Shown: one piece after another, positions 7,843-16,103 of the stretch | Layout of the letters: the number at the start of each line of letters is the position of its first letter | How positions within the stretch are numbered: position 1 is the first letter of the stretch | From: Flavilitoribacter sp020436695 | GTDB taxonomy: Bacteria; Bacteroidota; Bacteroidia; Chitinophagales; Saprospiraceae | Reading direction: 5' to 3' | Length of the DNA stretch: 64,000 bases | Assembly: GCA_041392665.1 (NCBI GenBank) | Contig: JAWKLQ010000014.1 | Span: forward strand, 138,821 to 202,820 | Program-made: the position numbers and the translations under genes | The notes under the pieces: generated by a model | Databases searched by the model: none | What the model saw: the letters and a program-made list of their open reading frames with translations, nothing else | Told to the model about the DNA's origin: nothing

Positions 7843-9096
7843 ATGAACTATGATACCATAATGACCCTGGCCGCTTCCCTGGGTTTGGGCCTGTTGGTAG
7901 GCCTGCAGCGGGAATTCTCCGGTCATCCGATCGCCGGGATGCGTACCTTTACCCTGATCACCCTGTTCGGTACCATTTTGGGGTTTACCGCGCAACAAAC
8001 AGGGTTCTACTGGGTGGCAGTAGCGGGTTTGTTGGGGATAACGGTGATCATGGTGATGGGTAATTTCCTGAAGTTTCGGATCGGGAATGTAGATGTGGGA
8101 CAAACTACGGAAATTGCCGGCTTGTTGATGTTTGCCGTAGGGTTTTATCTGGTGGAAGGTAGCCTTGCCGTTGGCGTTATTGCCGGTGCTGTTACGGCCG
8201 TATTATTACAACTAAAAGGAACTTTCGGGGAGTTTGTGAAGCGTCTTGCACCCAAGGACATCAAGGCGATCATGCAGTTGGTAGCCATTACGCTTATTAT
8301 CCTACCTATACTTCCCGATGAAGAATTTGGTCCTTACCATGTGCTTAACCCGCGCGAGATCTGGCTCATGGTAGCACTGATCGTGGGCCTTGGACTGATC
8401 GGGTATTTCCTGTATAAATGGCTGGGCAAAAATGCTGGCACCCTGAGTAACGGTATTTTAGGAGGCTTAATTTCATCAACGGCCACTACCGTTACCTATT
8501 CCAATCGTTCAAAAGAAGCGGAAGGTCTTGGACGTGCGGCCGCATTGATCGTCTTGTTGGCCAGTACGGTAGCGATCGTGCGAGTGCTGGTGGAGGTGGC
8601 CATCGTCAGCCCGCAGTATCTGGGGCGGATAGCTCCACCTATACTGGTGGTATTGGCCGCAATGGCCGTACTCTGTATTGGTTTGTTTTTGCTGAATCGT
8701 CGTCAGGAAAAAGAAATGAAGGAGATGCCCGAGCCCGATAACCCGGCCCAGATGAAAACAGCTTTGATCTTCGGCGCACTCTATGCGCTTATATTGCTGG
8801 GTGTGGCGGTTGCTAAAGACTATTTCGGCCAGGGCGGACTCCTGGTCGTATCTATCATCAGTGGTTTTACGGATGTAGATGCCATTACGCTTTCACTGGC
8901 CAATACGCTCAACCGGGGTGATATAGAAGTGCATAATGCCTGGAAATACATATTGATCGCCACGTTTTCCAATCTGCTTTTCAAAGGAGGTATGGTGGCC
9001 AGTATGGGCTCGCCCAAAATGAAACGCCTCATCCTGCCGGCTTTTGGTGTGATCATATTCTTCGGCCTGCTTGTTATCTGGTGGTGGCCGTCCTGA
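7843..9096 (+). CDS. MgtC/SapB-family membrane protein with DUF4010 domain
   Basis: 417 residues, strongly hydrophobic, with roughly twelve helices. The N-terminal third (LGLGLLVGLQREF, then AGMRTFTLITLFGT) is an MgtC/SapB-type domain, and the C-terminal part with STATTVTYSNRSKE, SGFTDVDAITLSL and FSNLLFKGG is DUF4010. This two-part architecture is common in Bacteroidota and Proteobacteria. MgtC relatives modulate Mg2+ homeostasis or the F-type ATPase, but the DUF4010 fusion has no established function; a transport role is possible. The gene is monocistronic, 82 bases after the transporter. Confidence 0.85.
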   Translation: MNYDTIMTLAASLGLGLLVGLQREFSGHPIAGMRTFTLITLFGTILGFTAQQTGFYWVAVAGLLGITVIMVMGNFLKFRIGNVDVGQTTEIAGLLMFAVGFYLVEGSLAVGVIAGAVTAVLLQLKGTFGEFVKRLAPKDIKAIMQLVAITLIILPILPDEEFGPYHVLNPREIWLMVALIVGLGLIGYFLYKWLGKNAGTLSNGILGGLISSTATTVTYSNRSKEAEGLGRAAALIVLLASTVAIVRVLVEVAIVSPQYLGRIAPPILVVLAAMAVLCIGLFLLNRRQEKEMKEMPEPDNPAQMKTALIFGALYALILLGVAVAKDYFGQGGLLVVSIISGFTDVDAITLSLANTLNRGDIEVHNAWKYILIATFSNLLFKGGMVASMGSPKMKRLILPAFGVIIFFGLLVIWWWPS

Positions 9097-9261
9097 TGAG
9101 ATCGCTTTGCTAACTCATTAACACGTTCTTATAGTATACGGGAAGAACTAAACAATTCGACGGTGAGTATGTATTCATATAATGTTATTGCTCATTTCAC
9201 TGTGTTTCTAGAACGGCCGTTGTATTGATATGGCCGCTTGGTACAGAAAATTAAGTTAAAC

Positions 9262-10020
9262 ATGTCTGTAGAATCACAAACCGATCTCCAGGGCTTGCAG
9301 GCTGCCGGAGAAGCGGTTGCCGTCACCTTGCGCAAAATGCGGGAGTATGCCAGAGTTGGGATGTCAACACTGGAACTTGATCAGTACGGTGCAGCTATAT
9401 TAGCTGCTTTCGGTGCAAATCCGGCTCCCAAAAAAGACTATGGATTTCCGGGAATGGCCTGTATCAGTATCAATAATGAAGTTTGCCACGGTATTCCTTC
9501 CTCAGAGACGATCCTACAGGAAGGGGATCTGGTCAATATTGATGTATCTGCAGAGTTAAATGGGTTTTATGCTGACAATGGTGGTTCGTTTGTGTTGGGA
9601 AATGATCACCGGAACCTGCAACCCTTAGTGGATGCTTCCCGTGAGATCCTGCAACTGGCTGTGAAAAAGGTACGTAGCAGGATGAAGATCTCGGATTTGG
9701 GAGGATACATCGAAGGAGAAGCCAAGAAACGTGGTTACCGGGTGATAAAGAACATATGCGGCCATGGGGTAGGGCGTAAATTACACGAAGCCCCCCGGGA
9801 AATACCCTGCTACCGGGACCGCTTGAACCGGGAGCGCTTTAGAAAGAACACTGTGATCGCTCTGGAAACTTTTATCTCCACCCGCGCGCGTTATGTACAG
9901 GAAGCACCGGATGGCTGGACGTTGCGTACGGATGATGGCAGTTTTGTTGCACAACATGAACACACTCTGATCGTTAGAGACGGCGAACCGATCATATTGA
10001 CGCAGGCTAATGGGATATGA
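9262..10020 (+). CDS. map: Type I methionine aminopeptidase
   Basis: This enzyme removes the initiator methionine from nascent proteins in the cytosol. Starting from ATG at 9262 (an in-frame TTG at 9238 is less likely) it has 252 residues, the usual length. The binuclear metal ligands are all present: D94 (NIDVS), D105 (YADNGGS), H168 (CGHGVG), E202 (ALETF) and E233 (QHEHT), with substrate-binding H76 in EVCHGIP. The sequence differs a little from the housekeeping type, with NGGSF where GDTS is usual and a longer segment RYVQEAPDGWTLRT before the last motif. It stands alone rather than in the ribosomal secY-map-infA cluster, so it may be a second copy in this genome. Confidence 0.9.
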   Translation: MSVESQTDLQGLQAAGEAVAVTLRKMREYARVGMSTLELDQYGAAILAAFGANPAPKKDYGFPGMACISINNEVCHGIPSSETILQEGDLVNIDVSAELNGFYADNGGSFVLGNDHRNLQPLVDASREILQLAVKKVRSRMKISDLGGYIEGEAKKRGYRVIKNICGHGVGRKLHEAPREIPCYRDRLNRERFRKNTVIALETFISTRARYVQEAPDGWTLRTDDGSFVAQHEHTLIVRDGEPIILTQANGI

Positions 10021-10082
10021 TTGCAAAGTGCCGTTCATGTACTTGTTATCTCTGTAATCCTGATAATACGACACCCCAAAGC

Positions 10083-11765
10083 TCAATATCCCTTGATGGC
10101 TTCCGAAATATTCATAATGTGATCACCGGTGCGTTCCAGTGAGGAAAATAGATTGTTGTAAATGAGTGAACTATTTATATTATAGTTTGGATCCGACTGG
10201 TATTTCTGATCTTCGCTCCGCATCAGGTCGCGTTGTGCGTTGATCTTTTTCTCCGTGAAGATAGCCGGTGCAATATCAATCTGGTTATATTCAGGTAAGG
10301 AGAGGTTGCGGTTAAGTATGGCAAAAGCCTCATCGACCAGATCGAACATCTCCCGCAGCCGGTCGCGTTGCTGTTGATTGAACCAGATCTTCTCCTCCAC
10401 TTTGCGCTCAATGGTTTTTGACATTTGAAAGAAGTTATCGCCGATCTGCTCCAGATCACTACAAATGCCGAGGATAGTGCGGATATGCACCGAAGTGCGG
10501 GTGGATATCTCTTCTGAAGAGAGCTTTTCCACATAGGCGCCCAACTCTTCTTCCACCCGGTCGTTGATCTCTTCGTATTTGGCGATCCTTTCCATAAGTT
10601 CTTTCTGCTCTTCGGTTTCCGTGGAAAAGAGCAGCTGGCGGGTAAATCCGGACATCCGGCTGGTAATACTTCCGTAGCGGGCCAGTTCTTTCTGTGCTTC
10701 AACAATAGATAATTCAGGGGTTTTTAGCAGGGAATTTATATAAGCCAACCGGTAGTTTTGATCACTTTCGCCCCGGGAAGGTACAGTTTTGGTGGCCAGC
10801 TTGATCAGCCAGGGCACAAATCCAATGAGCAGTAAGGCATTGGTGAGATTGAACAGAGAATGAAAGGCGGCAAGCGTGATCACATCGGCCGAAGCCCTGG
10901 GCAGCAGTTGCTCAAAATTGCTTTGTACCCAGTTTTCCAGATGGGGTACAACATAGGGGAGCAGCAAAAGCATCCAGGTGATGCCCGTTAGATTAAAAAG
11001 CGAATGGATGCGGGCCGAACGTTTGGCGTGGACATTGCCCACCAGTGAAGCGATCTCTGCGGTAACCGTAGTACCCAGGTTTTCTCCCAGGATCATGGCG
11101 GCCGCGATATCCAGCGTGATCCAGCCTTTGGCCAACATAACGATCGTCAGGGCCATTGCTGCACTAGATGACTGTATGAGCCCAGCGATCAAAGCTCCCA
11201 CGATCAGAAACAATACGGAGGAGATGAATCCGTATTGTGAATAGGCTGACAGCGAGGACAGTATCCTGGGATAATCATTGAGGTCAGGAAAGGAAGAAGA
11301 CAGAAAGTCCAAACCGAGGAACAGCAGGGCGAAACCAATGAGGAATTCCCCCCAGTAACTCAGGCGGTGTCTTTTAAGAAAAAAAAGCGGCAACCCAAGG
11401 GCAATAAGCGGTAAGGAATAGTCTGCAAAACTAAATTTACCAATGTCCAGCGCTACCAGCCATCCGGTGATGGTCGTGCCGATATTGGCACCCATCATAA
11501 TACCGGCCGATTCGGTCAGGGAGATCAGTCCTGCGTTCACAAAACTGACCGTCATCACGGTGGTTGCGGAAGAAGATTGAATAATAGTCGTAATGAGAAA
11601 ACCGGAAAGCAGGCCGATGAAGCGATTTTGAGTCATCCGGCGCATGATCGTTCGCATCTGTGAGCCGGCAGCTTTTTGAATGCCCTCACTCATCACCTTC
11701 ATTCCAAAGATGAAGAGCGCCAAAGCTCCCAGGATATTGAAAATGGCGAATGTACCGGAATTCAT
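10083..11765 (-). CDS. Na+/phosphate cotransporter-type membrane protein with PhoU-like tail
   Basis: 560 residues from the ATG at 11765, which gives MNSGTFAIFNILGALALFIFGMKVM, the standard family start; ATG 11807 is possible. Two inverted repeats of the NptA/PNaS fold are marked by QSSSATTVMTVSFVNAG (first) and QSSSAAMALTIVMLAKG (second), each followed by an AN(I)GTT or ENLGTT motif. After about nine helices the last 200 residues are PhoU-like helices. NptA-type proteins import phosphate with Na+. The bacterial YjbB branch, with this PhoU tail, has been linked to phosphate export, so direction and substrate are uncertain. The gene is monocistronic and convergent with map. Confidence 0.88.
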   Translation of the reverse strand: MNSGTFAIFNILGALALFIFGMKVMSEGIQKAAGSQMRTIMRRMTQNRFIGLLSGFLITTIIQSSSATTVMTVSFVNAGLISLTESAGIMMGANIGTTITGWLVALDIGKFSFADYSLPLIALGLPLFFLKRHRLSYWGEFLIGFALLFLGLDFLSSSFPDLNDYPRILSSLSAYSQYGFISSVLFLIVGALIAGLIQSSSAAMALTIVMLAKGWITLDIAAAMILGENLGTTVTAEIASLVGNVHAKRSARIHSLFNLTGITWMLLLLPYVVPHLENWVQSNFEQLLPRASADVITLAAFHSLFNLTNALLLIGFVPWLIKLATKTVPSRGESDQNYRLAYINSLLKTPELSIVEAQKELARYGSITSRMSGFTRQLLFSTETEEQKELMERIAKYEEINDRVEEELGAYVEKLSSEEISTRTSVHIRTILGICSDLEQIGDNFFQMSKTIERKVEEKIWFNQQQRDRLREMFDLVDEAFAILNRNLSLPEYNQIDIAPAIFTEKKINAQRDLMRSEDQKYQSDPNYNINSSLIYNNLFSSLERTGDHIMNISEAIKGY

Positions 11766-11893
11766 AAACAAATATTCTACGCTCACACCTCTATCCACAT
11801 TTATCATTCCTGAATCAGAATGAACGACAAAAATATCATTAGTTGTCAACCTATTATAAAGAATACCGCAAAAAATAGACGAGGGTAGAATAC

Positions 11894-11924
11894 AAAAAAA
11901 GCAGCGCCAGGGGAAGCACTGCTT
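11894..11924 (-). terminator. Terminator ending the predicted small RNA
   Basis: On the minus strand AAGCAG pairs with CTGCTT and is followed by a T7 run. It lies upstream of the Na/Pi gene, so it cannot belong to that gene. Confidence 0.55.
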
Positions 11925-11966
11925 ATTAGACCAGGGGCATTACTCCCTGGCAAAACTGGGGTTGTT

Positions 11967-12023
11967 TTATTTCCGAAAGCTGTAGTTGTACTGGGGTTTT
12001 TCGGAATTCAAAAGACTGATCAT
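11967..12023 (-). CDS. Possible 18-residue peptide
   Basis: ATG to TAA encodes MISLLNSEKPQYNYSFRK inside the predicted small RNA. It has no signal peptide and no recognisable motif; the only support is its place between a promoter and a terminator. A frame this short could be chance. Confidence 0.2.
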   Translation of the reverse strand: MISLLNSEKPQYNYSFRK

Positions 12024-12136
12024 GGGGTCATACCTAGGGGTTTAGGTTTTACCCGGCCGGCCGGTTGAACATTGCTATTATTGTAATATGCCGGTACGGG
12101 TACAAGTCTTCAATGGTTTTTTGATCAATTGTTATT

Positions 12137-12183
12137 GCAAAGATAAAGGGCTGGATATGGGGATGGTATCACCAGTTTTGGTG
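12137..12183 (-). promoter_or_regulatory. Operator plus promoter of the predicted small RNA
   Basis: Minus-strand order: palindromic CACCA-AAAC-TGGTG (12183-12170), exactly 24 bases, then TATCTTTGC (12145-12137), a perfect Bacteroidota -7 box. No TTG is present at -33, as expected for an activator-dependent promoter. The same operator, spacing and a near-identical box occur before the response regulator at 16018-16065. Confidence 0.55.
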
Positions 12184-12196
12184 AAAAATGAAAAAA

Positions 12197-12230
12197 AGAC
12201 CTTCTAAGATTTTCGAATCTTAGAAGGTCT
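12197..12230 (-). terminator. Rho-independent terminator of the 12259 gene
   Basis: A perfect 15-base-pair stem (AGACCTTCTAAGATT and complement) with a 4-base loop is followed on the minus strand by a T7 run, 29 bases after the stop of the membrane protein gene. Confidence 0.9.
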
Positions 12231-12258
12231 GGGCAAACAATTGGTAATGATCGGGAGG

Positions 12259-12996
12259 CTATTCCACCGCAGCACTTGGTAATGGTACAAAGCGGGCGTA
12301 GCGGGCACGCCAGAAACCGATGGCCATTAGTATCCAGCTGATGATCATAAAACCGTTTTTCATGATCGACATGGTAATGAACATGGCCAGATTTTCCTCA
12401 TGCGAAAAATCTCCTACGAGAAATAGAAAGAAACTGGCCAGATCGGGGATGATCAGGGCCAGGCTCAGCCAGAAGTAGGTATTCTTCGTCAGCGGCAGTG
12501 CCAGTTGCGAGCGATAAACGTACCACAGGTAGAAGGAGGCCAGTCCAAAGGTAAATATCGCCGCTGCTGCGGGGTTAAACTTCCCAAAGCCATGATAGCC
12601 TTCAATGAACAGGTAATTGATCAGAGCCGCCACAAATAAAAAGCTGGCCAGCCCCCTTATCCAGGTGCGGTATTTGCCGGGAGCCAACAGGGAGTAAAAC
12701 CAACCCAGCCAAAAGAAGTGATTCAAACGGTAGAGGATGGCCAGAAAATTGGTGTCATGGATATCCCAGTATTCCAGCCACGGCTTGGCTTTTTCGTAAT
12801 AATTGGTAACGTACCAGATAATGCCTTGCTCTAGCAAGTTGGCAACGATTAGACAAATGATAAACCCCAAAAACACTTTTAGTGGTTTATTCAGGTACTT
12901 CCATTGCCAAATGGCCACTATGATCGGGATGATCATAATGGCTACCGTTATTTTACTGACCAGGATGAAAAAGCTTTCAATTTCGGCGACGCTCAT
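12259..12996 (-). CDS. Multi-pass membrane protein of unknown function
   Basis: 245 residues with seven or so hydrophobic helices (approximately 8-30, 38-60, 85-105, 112-130, 140-160, 172-195 and 205-228) and short polar loops. I recognise no family. Aromatic and charged residues cluster in the second loop (YEKAKPWLEYWDIHDTN). The protein ends in a short cytoplasmic or periplasmic tail. It lies 14 bases downstream of another orphan, probably in one transcript, and is closed by a strong terminator. The block follows a two-component system and a secreted papain-like protein, so a sensory or export-related membrane role is conceivable, but the sequence does not show one. Confidence 0.7.
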   Translation of the reverse strand: MSVAEIESFFILVSKITVAIMIIPIIVAIWQWKYLNKPLKVFLGFIICLIVANLLEQGIIWYVTNYYEKAKPWLEYWDIHDTNFLAILYRLNHFFWLGWFYSLLAPGKYRTWIRGLASFLFVAALINYLFIEGYHGFGKFNPAAAAIFTFGLASFYLWYVYRSQLALPLTKNTYFWLSLALIIPDLASFFLFLVGDFSHEENLAMFITMSIMKNGFMIISWILMAIGFWRARYARFVPLPSAAVE

Positions 12997-13010
12997 TGGC
13001 TACAGTATTT

Positions 13011-13514
13011 TTATCCTTCTCCTCCCGGTGGTAGACGAACTCCGGTAGAAGCTCCATTTCCTGAGGATCCAGGTTTGATAATTAGATATTTAACAGTGAG
13101 GATCAGACCTAAATAGTCTCCACTGCCTGCCTCCGCCCTGCCTAAGCGGCCCAACAACATCAGTTGGTTGACCGGGTTGCCGAAAGGAACATAGTGACGG
13201 ATCGATTCGAATGTATTCTCATGCAAAACGAAGTAATATTCTTCCGGGTTGGTTTGTGCGGCCAGTAAGTCCTCATAATCAGAATTGAAAACTTCCCATC
13301 CGGCATTTAAGAGTGCTTTATTGTCCATATCGTTAACGTGAAATGCGATCTGCTTCGAGGGGGAGACAGCAAGCATTTGCTGGGCTTTCCAAAAAGGAAG
13401 TGGGAATATTTTCTCCTCTTCCAGATTTCCCCAATAATTGGTTGCCAGAGTTTCTACCTCATCGAAATCGTCATTCGTCTTTAACGGATAAGAGGCGTGA
13501 TGGATAGTTGCCAT
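13011..13514 (-). CDS. Hypothetical protein, cytoplasmic
   Basis: A 167-residue protein without signal peptide or membrane helix. The N-terminal part is acidic and aromatic (NDDFDEVETLATNYWGNLEEE), the middle contains HVNDMDNKALLNAGWEVFNSDYEDLLAAQ, and the end is a beta-like stretch GLILTVKYLIIKPG followed by a Gly/Ser-rich tail. I know no family with this pattern. It begins 46 bases after the hairpin that overlaps the end of the papain-like gene and runs into the membrane-protein gene with a 14-base gap, so the two are likely co-transcribed. No role is assigned. Confidence 0.65.
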   Translation of the reverse strand: MATIHHASYPLKTNDDFDEVETLATNYWGNLEEEKIFPLPFWKAQQMLAVSPSKQIAFHVNDMDNKALLNAGWEVFNSDYEDLLAAQTNPEEYYFVLHENTFESIRHYVPFGNPVNQLMLLGRLGRAEAGSGDYLGLILTVKYLIIKPGSSGNGASTGVRLPPGGEG

Positions 13515-13560
13515 AGATTGATAAGTGTTTATTGGTGAATAGATTAATTACGTAGTGGTC

Positions 13561-13598
13561 TGACGGGAAAAAATGGTTCATCTATTTTTTTTCCGTCA
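13561..13598. repeat. TGACGG...CCGTCA hairpin repeat, copy 1
   Basis: A 38-base stem-loop: TGACGG, A-rich arm, ATGGTTCAT loop, T-rich arm, CCGTCA. It is preceded by CGTAGTGGTC and overlaps the stop codon of the papain-like gene. The same element recurs at 24576-24693 and 63933-63967. It could act as a terminator in both directions. Confidence 0.75.
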
Positions 13599-15326
13599 CT
13601 TGTTTAAATATTTCTGATTGTAGTCCACCCATTCATACTGAGGAGCTACCTGTGGGATATTCTCTTGTAGGAGGTTCAAGTACTCTTTGTATTTCAGCAA
13701 ATTGCCGAAAATCGCCTTGATCCTCTTTTCAAATTCGCGGGTATCTTTTCGGAGTGTTCTCAGTACTTTAGGTTCTTTATAGGCCGTATTAGGTGTGAGT
13801 TCCAACTCGGGGTAATAAGCGACTGGAGCCATATAGGCTTGTCCTTGGTACGTAAAACTGAAGAATTCATACTGGAACGGATAGTATTTGATCAGACGAA
13901 ATTCAGGCTGATTAGGATCATCTTTACTCTTGGGGTCGTTATCCAGTCGTACCTCAATCCCATCTTGATCCGGTATATTGATTTTGATATCTTTTTTCAA
14001 TGATGAATAGGTGTTGATCTTGCGCAATTTCCATTCACCTTTTGGTGATTGCTGAAAACTGCTGGCGAGAGTATTCTCAATATCCTCGTTAAGTACCTCT
14101 ACTACTTTTACATCTGGTATACTAACCTTGTATAGTTCTTGCGGTGGAAATAAGCAGGCCAGAAAATAGGAGCGGTTGAGCAAGCGGGAATCGATAAACT
14201 CTACAGGGGCAAAAGAGTAGCCTACTCCGTTGATCTGTTTTAGGAAGGTACTGTCTTCCAAGGTCATTTTCGGATAACCAAGCACCCGGTCTCCATGCTT
14301 GTCTAAAATAGTCAATAAACGTGAACTTGGATTGGTAGGTGGCTTTTTCTTGATGGTTCCATTTTCTCCGCCAGTTTTTTTCAGCAACTTCATCCCACTT
14401 AAATTATCTGCCGTTGGAGGGGGCTCCAGCAACGCATCCACGTCATCTGGCACATTACCGGATGTTCGTTTAACGGAAGAGATCCCCCCGTGGGTAACGG
14501 ATAGGGCATCGCAAGACAGACAGGCGGTTTTTTCCACAGGCCCTGAAACTGGGCCGTCAAAGATAGTATGAACGGTCGATTCCACATTGCTGATAAAAGC
14601 AAGAGCATCCAAGCCCGTCATTGATGTTTCAGTAAAGTCATCATACGGCATTAACACTTCCTGGTAATCTCCACAGGGGAGCCAGGGATCATTTGCAATC
14701 ACTACCTTTAAGTTTGCGGTGGTATCTTCCCGATAAGCCTTTACTACCAGAGAATGGTTATTTCCTACTGTATTACTTGGCGCTTCGGCCACATTAACAA
14801 TAAAAGGACGGCAATCATTGATCTGCTTTTTTATTTGACTCCATTGCATAGGCTCATCTTCATAATTGATTTTTTGGTTGGAAGAATAACCCATATTGGA
14901 AAAAATGAGATCAAAGTAGTCGGCTCCCAACGGGCCGGGATTATCAGCTTCTGCATTATATAATAGCGATAGTTGAGCCAATCCCACATGTATTTTCGGC
15001 TTGTCACATCCATCGGGTAAAGGATCAAGGCAACTTAGGCAGCAAGGAGCGGTATCAATAGCCGTAAAATAGGTATGCCCCAGAATTAGCCTTTGTAATT
15101 CTTTGGCCAGAAGACACTGACTAACCGTATCCGGATTTGTTCCATCCGGTGGGTCGTGAAAGTCCATTACCATTTTCATACTGGCAGCCCAGCACCAACT
15201 ACTGGTCTTCTGACTCCGATATGGAATAAGCAATTCAGTGGTAACCATCTGAGCGTGCAGGGACGAAAAAAATGAAAGGAAAAGAACGAACAGAAGCCTG
15301 TTTCTTATCGAAGAAAAGCAATTCAT
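13596..15326 (-). CDS. Secreted papain-like cysteine peptidase (AvrRpt2/C39-like)
   Basis: 576 residues with a signal peptide (residues 10-26, SSLHAQ). Residues 28-240 form a papain-fold domain. The nucleophile C45 lies in TSSWCWAASMKM, the arrangement of AvrRpt2-type (C70) peptidases; H191 is in GNNHSLVVKAY and D213 in ANDPW completes the triad. An inserted loop has several cysteines (PCCLSCLDPLPDGC), probably disulfides. The remaining 330 residues (a Pro-rich linker, then mixed alpha/beta) match no domain I know. It starts 21 bases after the response regulator stop, so the two share a transcript. This suggests the two-component system controls a secreted or periplasmic protease. The target is unknown. 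Confidence 0.8.
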   Translation of the reverse strand: MNCFSSIRNRLLFVLFLSFFSSLHAQMVTTELLIPYRSQKTSSWCWAASMKMVMDFHDPPDGTNPDTVSQCLLAKELQRLILGHTYFTAIDTAPCCLSCLDPLPDGCDKPKIHVGLAQLSLLYNAEADNPGPLGADYFDLIFSNMGYSSNQKINYEDEPMQWSQIKKQINDCRPFIVNVAEAPSNTVGNNHSLVVKAYREDTTANLKVVIANDPWLPCGDYQEVLMPYDDFTETSMTGLDALAFISNVESTVHTIFDGPVSGPVEKTACLSCDALSVTHGGISSVKRTSGNVPDDVDALLEPPPTADNLSGMKLLKKTGGENGTIKKKPPTNPSSRLLTILDKHGDRVLGYPKMTLEDSTFLKQINGVGYSFAPVEFIDSRLLNRSYFLACLFPPQELYKVSIPDVKVVEVLNEDIENTLASSFQQSPKGEWKLRKINTYSSLKKDIKINIPDQDGIEVRLDNDPKSKDDPNQPEFRLIKYYPFQYEFFSFTYQGQAYMAPVAYYPELELTPNTAYKEPKVLRTLRKDTREFEKRIKAIFGNLLKYKEYLNLLQENIPQVAPQYEWVDYNQKYLNK

Positions 15327-15347
15327 AAAAATCCCCAGTGTTTGTGA

Positions 15348-15983
15348 TTAAATCAATTTATTCTCTAAAGCCCGCACGATCGCCTCCGCCCGGGAATTGA
15401 CGTGCAGTTTTTTGTAGATATGCTTCAAGTGGCTATTCACCGTTTCCGTGCTTAAAAAAAGCTTAGTGGCGATCTCCTTGCTACGCATGGCCTTGGTCAG
15501 TAAGGTGAGCACCTCCTTTTCCCGTTCGGTGAGATCAACGTACTCCGGCTCGGATCGAACCGTATCACTGGTGAAAAAACGAGCTACTTTGGCCGCAATA
15601 GCGGGTGAAAAATATCCCCCGCCCTTATGCACTTCTTCAATGGCGTCTTCCAACCTATCAAAGGGATCACTTTTGAGGGCATAGCCCCAAGCTCCCCGGC
15701 AGAGCGCTACAAAAATGCGATGCTCGTCTTCAAACTGTGTCTGAATCATCACTTTGGTTTCCGGACTGGCTTCCTGGATCTTGGTCATAGCATCGAGGCC
15801 GGAAATGCCCGGCATCTCGATATCCATCAGTACCACATCCGGTTGGTATTCGTGGATCTGATCCACGGCTTTTGTAGCATTGGGGAAGGATTGGGTAAGA
15901 AATACTTTGTCCGAATCCTCAAAGGCATCTGTGAGCGCTTCCCGAAAATTTTGGTTGTCTTCAAAAAGAATTACTCTGATCAT
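15348..15983 (-). CDS. NarL/LuxR-family response regulator
   Basis: 211 residues. The receiver domain spans 1-120, with the acidic pair E8/D9, phosphoacceptor D54 (VLMDIEMPG) and K104. A LuxR-type helix-turn-helix occupies about 147-211 (LTEREKEVLTLL, then STETVNSHLKHIYKKL). It should bind DNA as a dimer when phosphorylated. The cognate kinase gene lies directly upstream with a 120-base gap. The gap contains a palindromic operator also found before the predicted small RNA at 12.1 kb, so autoregulation is likely. The secreted papain-like gene is 21 bases downstream in the same orientation. Confidence 0.93.
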   Translation of the reverse strand: MIRVILFEDNQNFREALTDAFEDSDKVFLTQSFPNATKAVDQIHEYQPDVVLMDIEMPGISGLDAMTKIQEASPETKVMIQTQFEDEHRIFVALCRGAWGYALKSDPFDRLEDAIEEVHKGGGYFSPAIAAKVARFFTSDTVRSEPEYVDLTEREKEVLTLLTKAMRSKEIATKLFLSTETVNSHLKHIYKKLHVNSRAEAIVRALENKLI

Positions 15984-16017
15984 TGGTTGTAGGCGATTTG
16001 TGGTTTACATCAGATGC

Positions 16018-16065
16018 GCTAAAGATGGATTTTCCGATTGAATTGATATATCCCCAGTTTTGGTG
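16018..16065 (-). promoter_or_regulatory. Operator plus promoter of the response regulator operon
   Basis: Minus strand: CACCAAAACTGGGG (16065-16052), 24 bases, then CATCTTTAGC (16027-16018). Over 20 bases (including flanking TTT and GATA) it differs by one base from the operator at 12170-12183, and the distance to the -7 box is identical. Confidence 0.5.
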
Positions 16066-16103
16066 AAATTTATCCCAGTCAAACTACTTAGAATATCGGA
16101 AAA

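Larger units (their letters stand above)
11894..12130 (-). ncRNA. Predicted small structured RNA, possibly encoding a tiny peptide
   Basis: No ordinary gene fits the 408-base gap before the Na/Pi gene, but it has the parts of a transcription unit on the minus strand. There is a promoter with an exact TATCTTTGC box (12145-12137), and about 237 bases later a hairpin with seven T ends it. In between lie a CCGGCCGGCCGG palindrome (12053-12064), a CCAGGG/CCCTGG hairpin (11931-11950) and a second CCCCTGG in the terminator loop that could compete for the same CCAGGG. An 18-codon frame lies at 12023-11967. A strong terminator at 12197-12230 separates it from the gene upstream, so it should be made independently. 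Prediction from sequence only. Confidence 0.45.
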
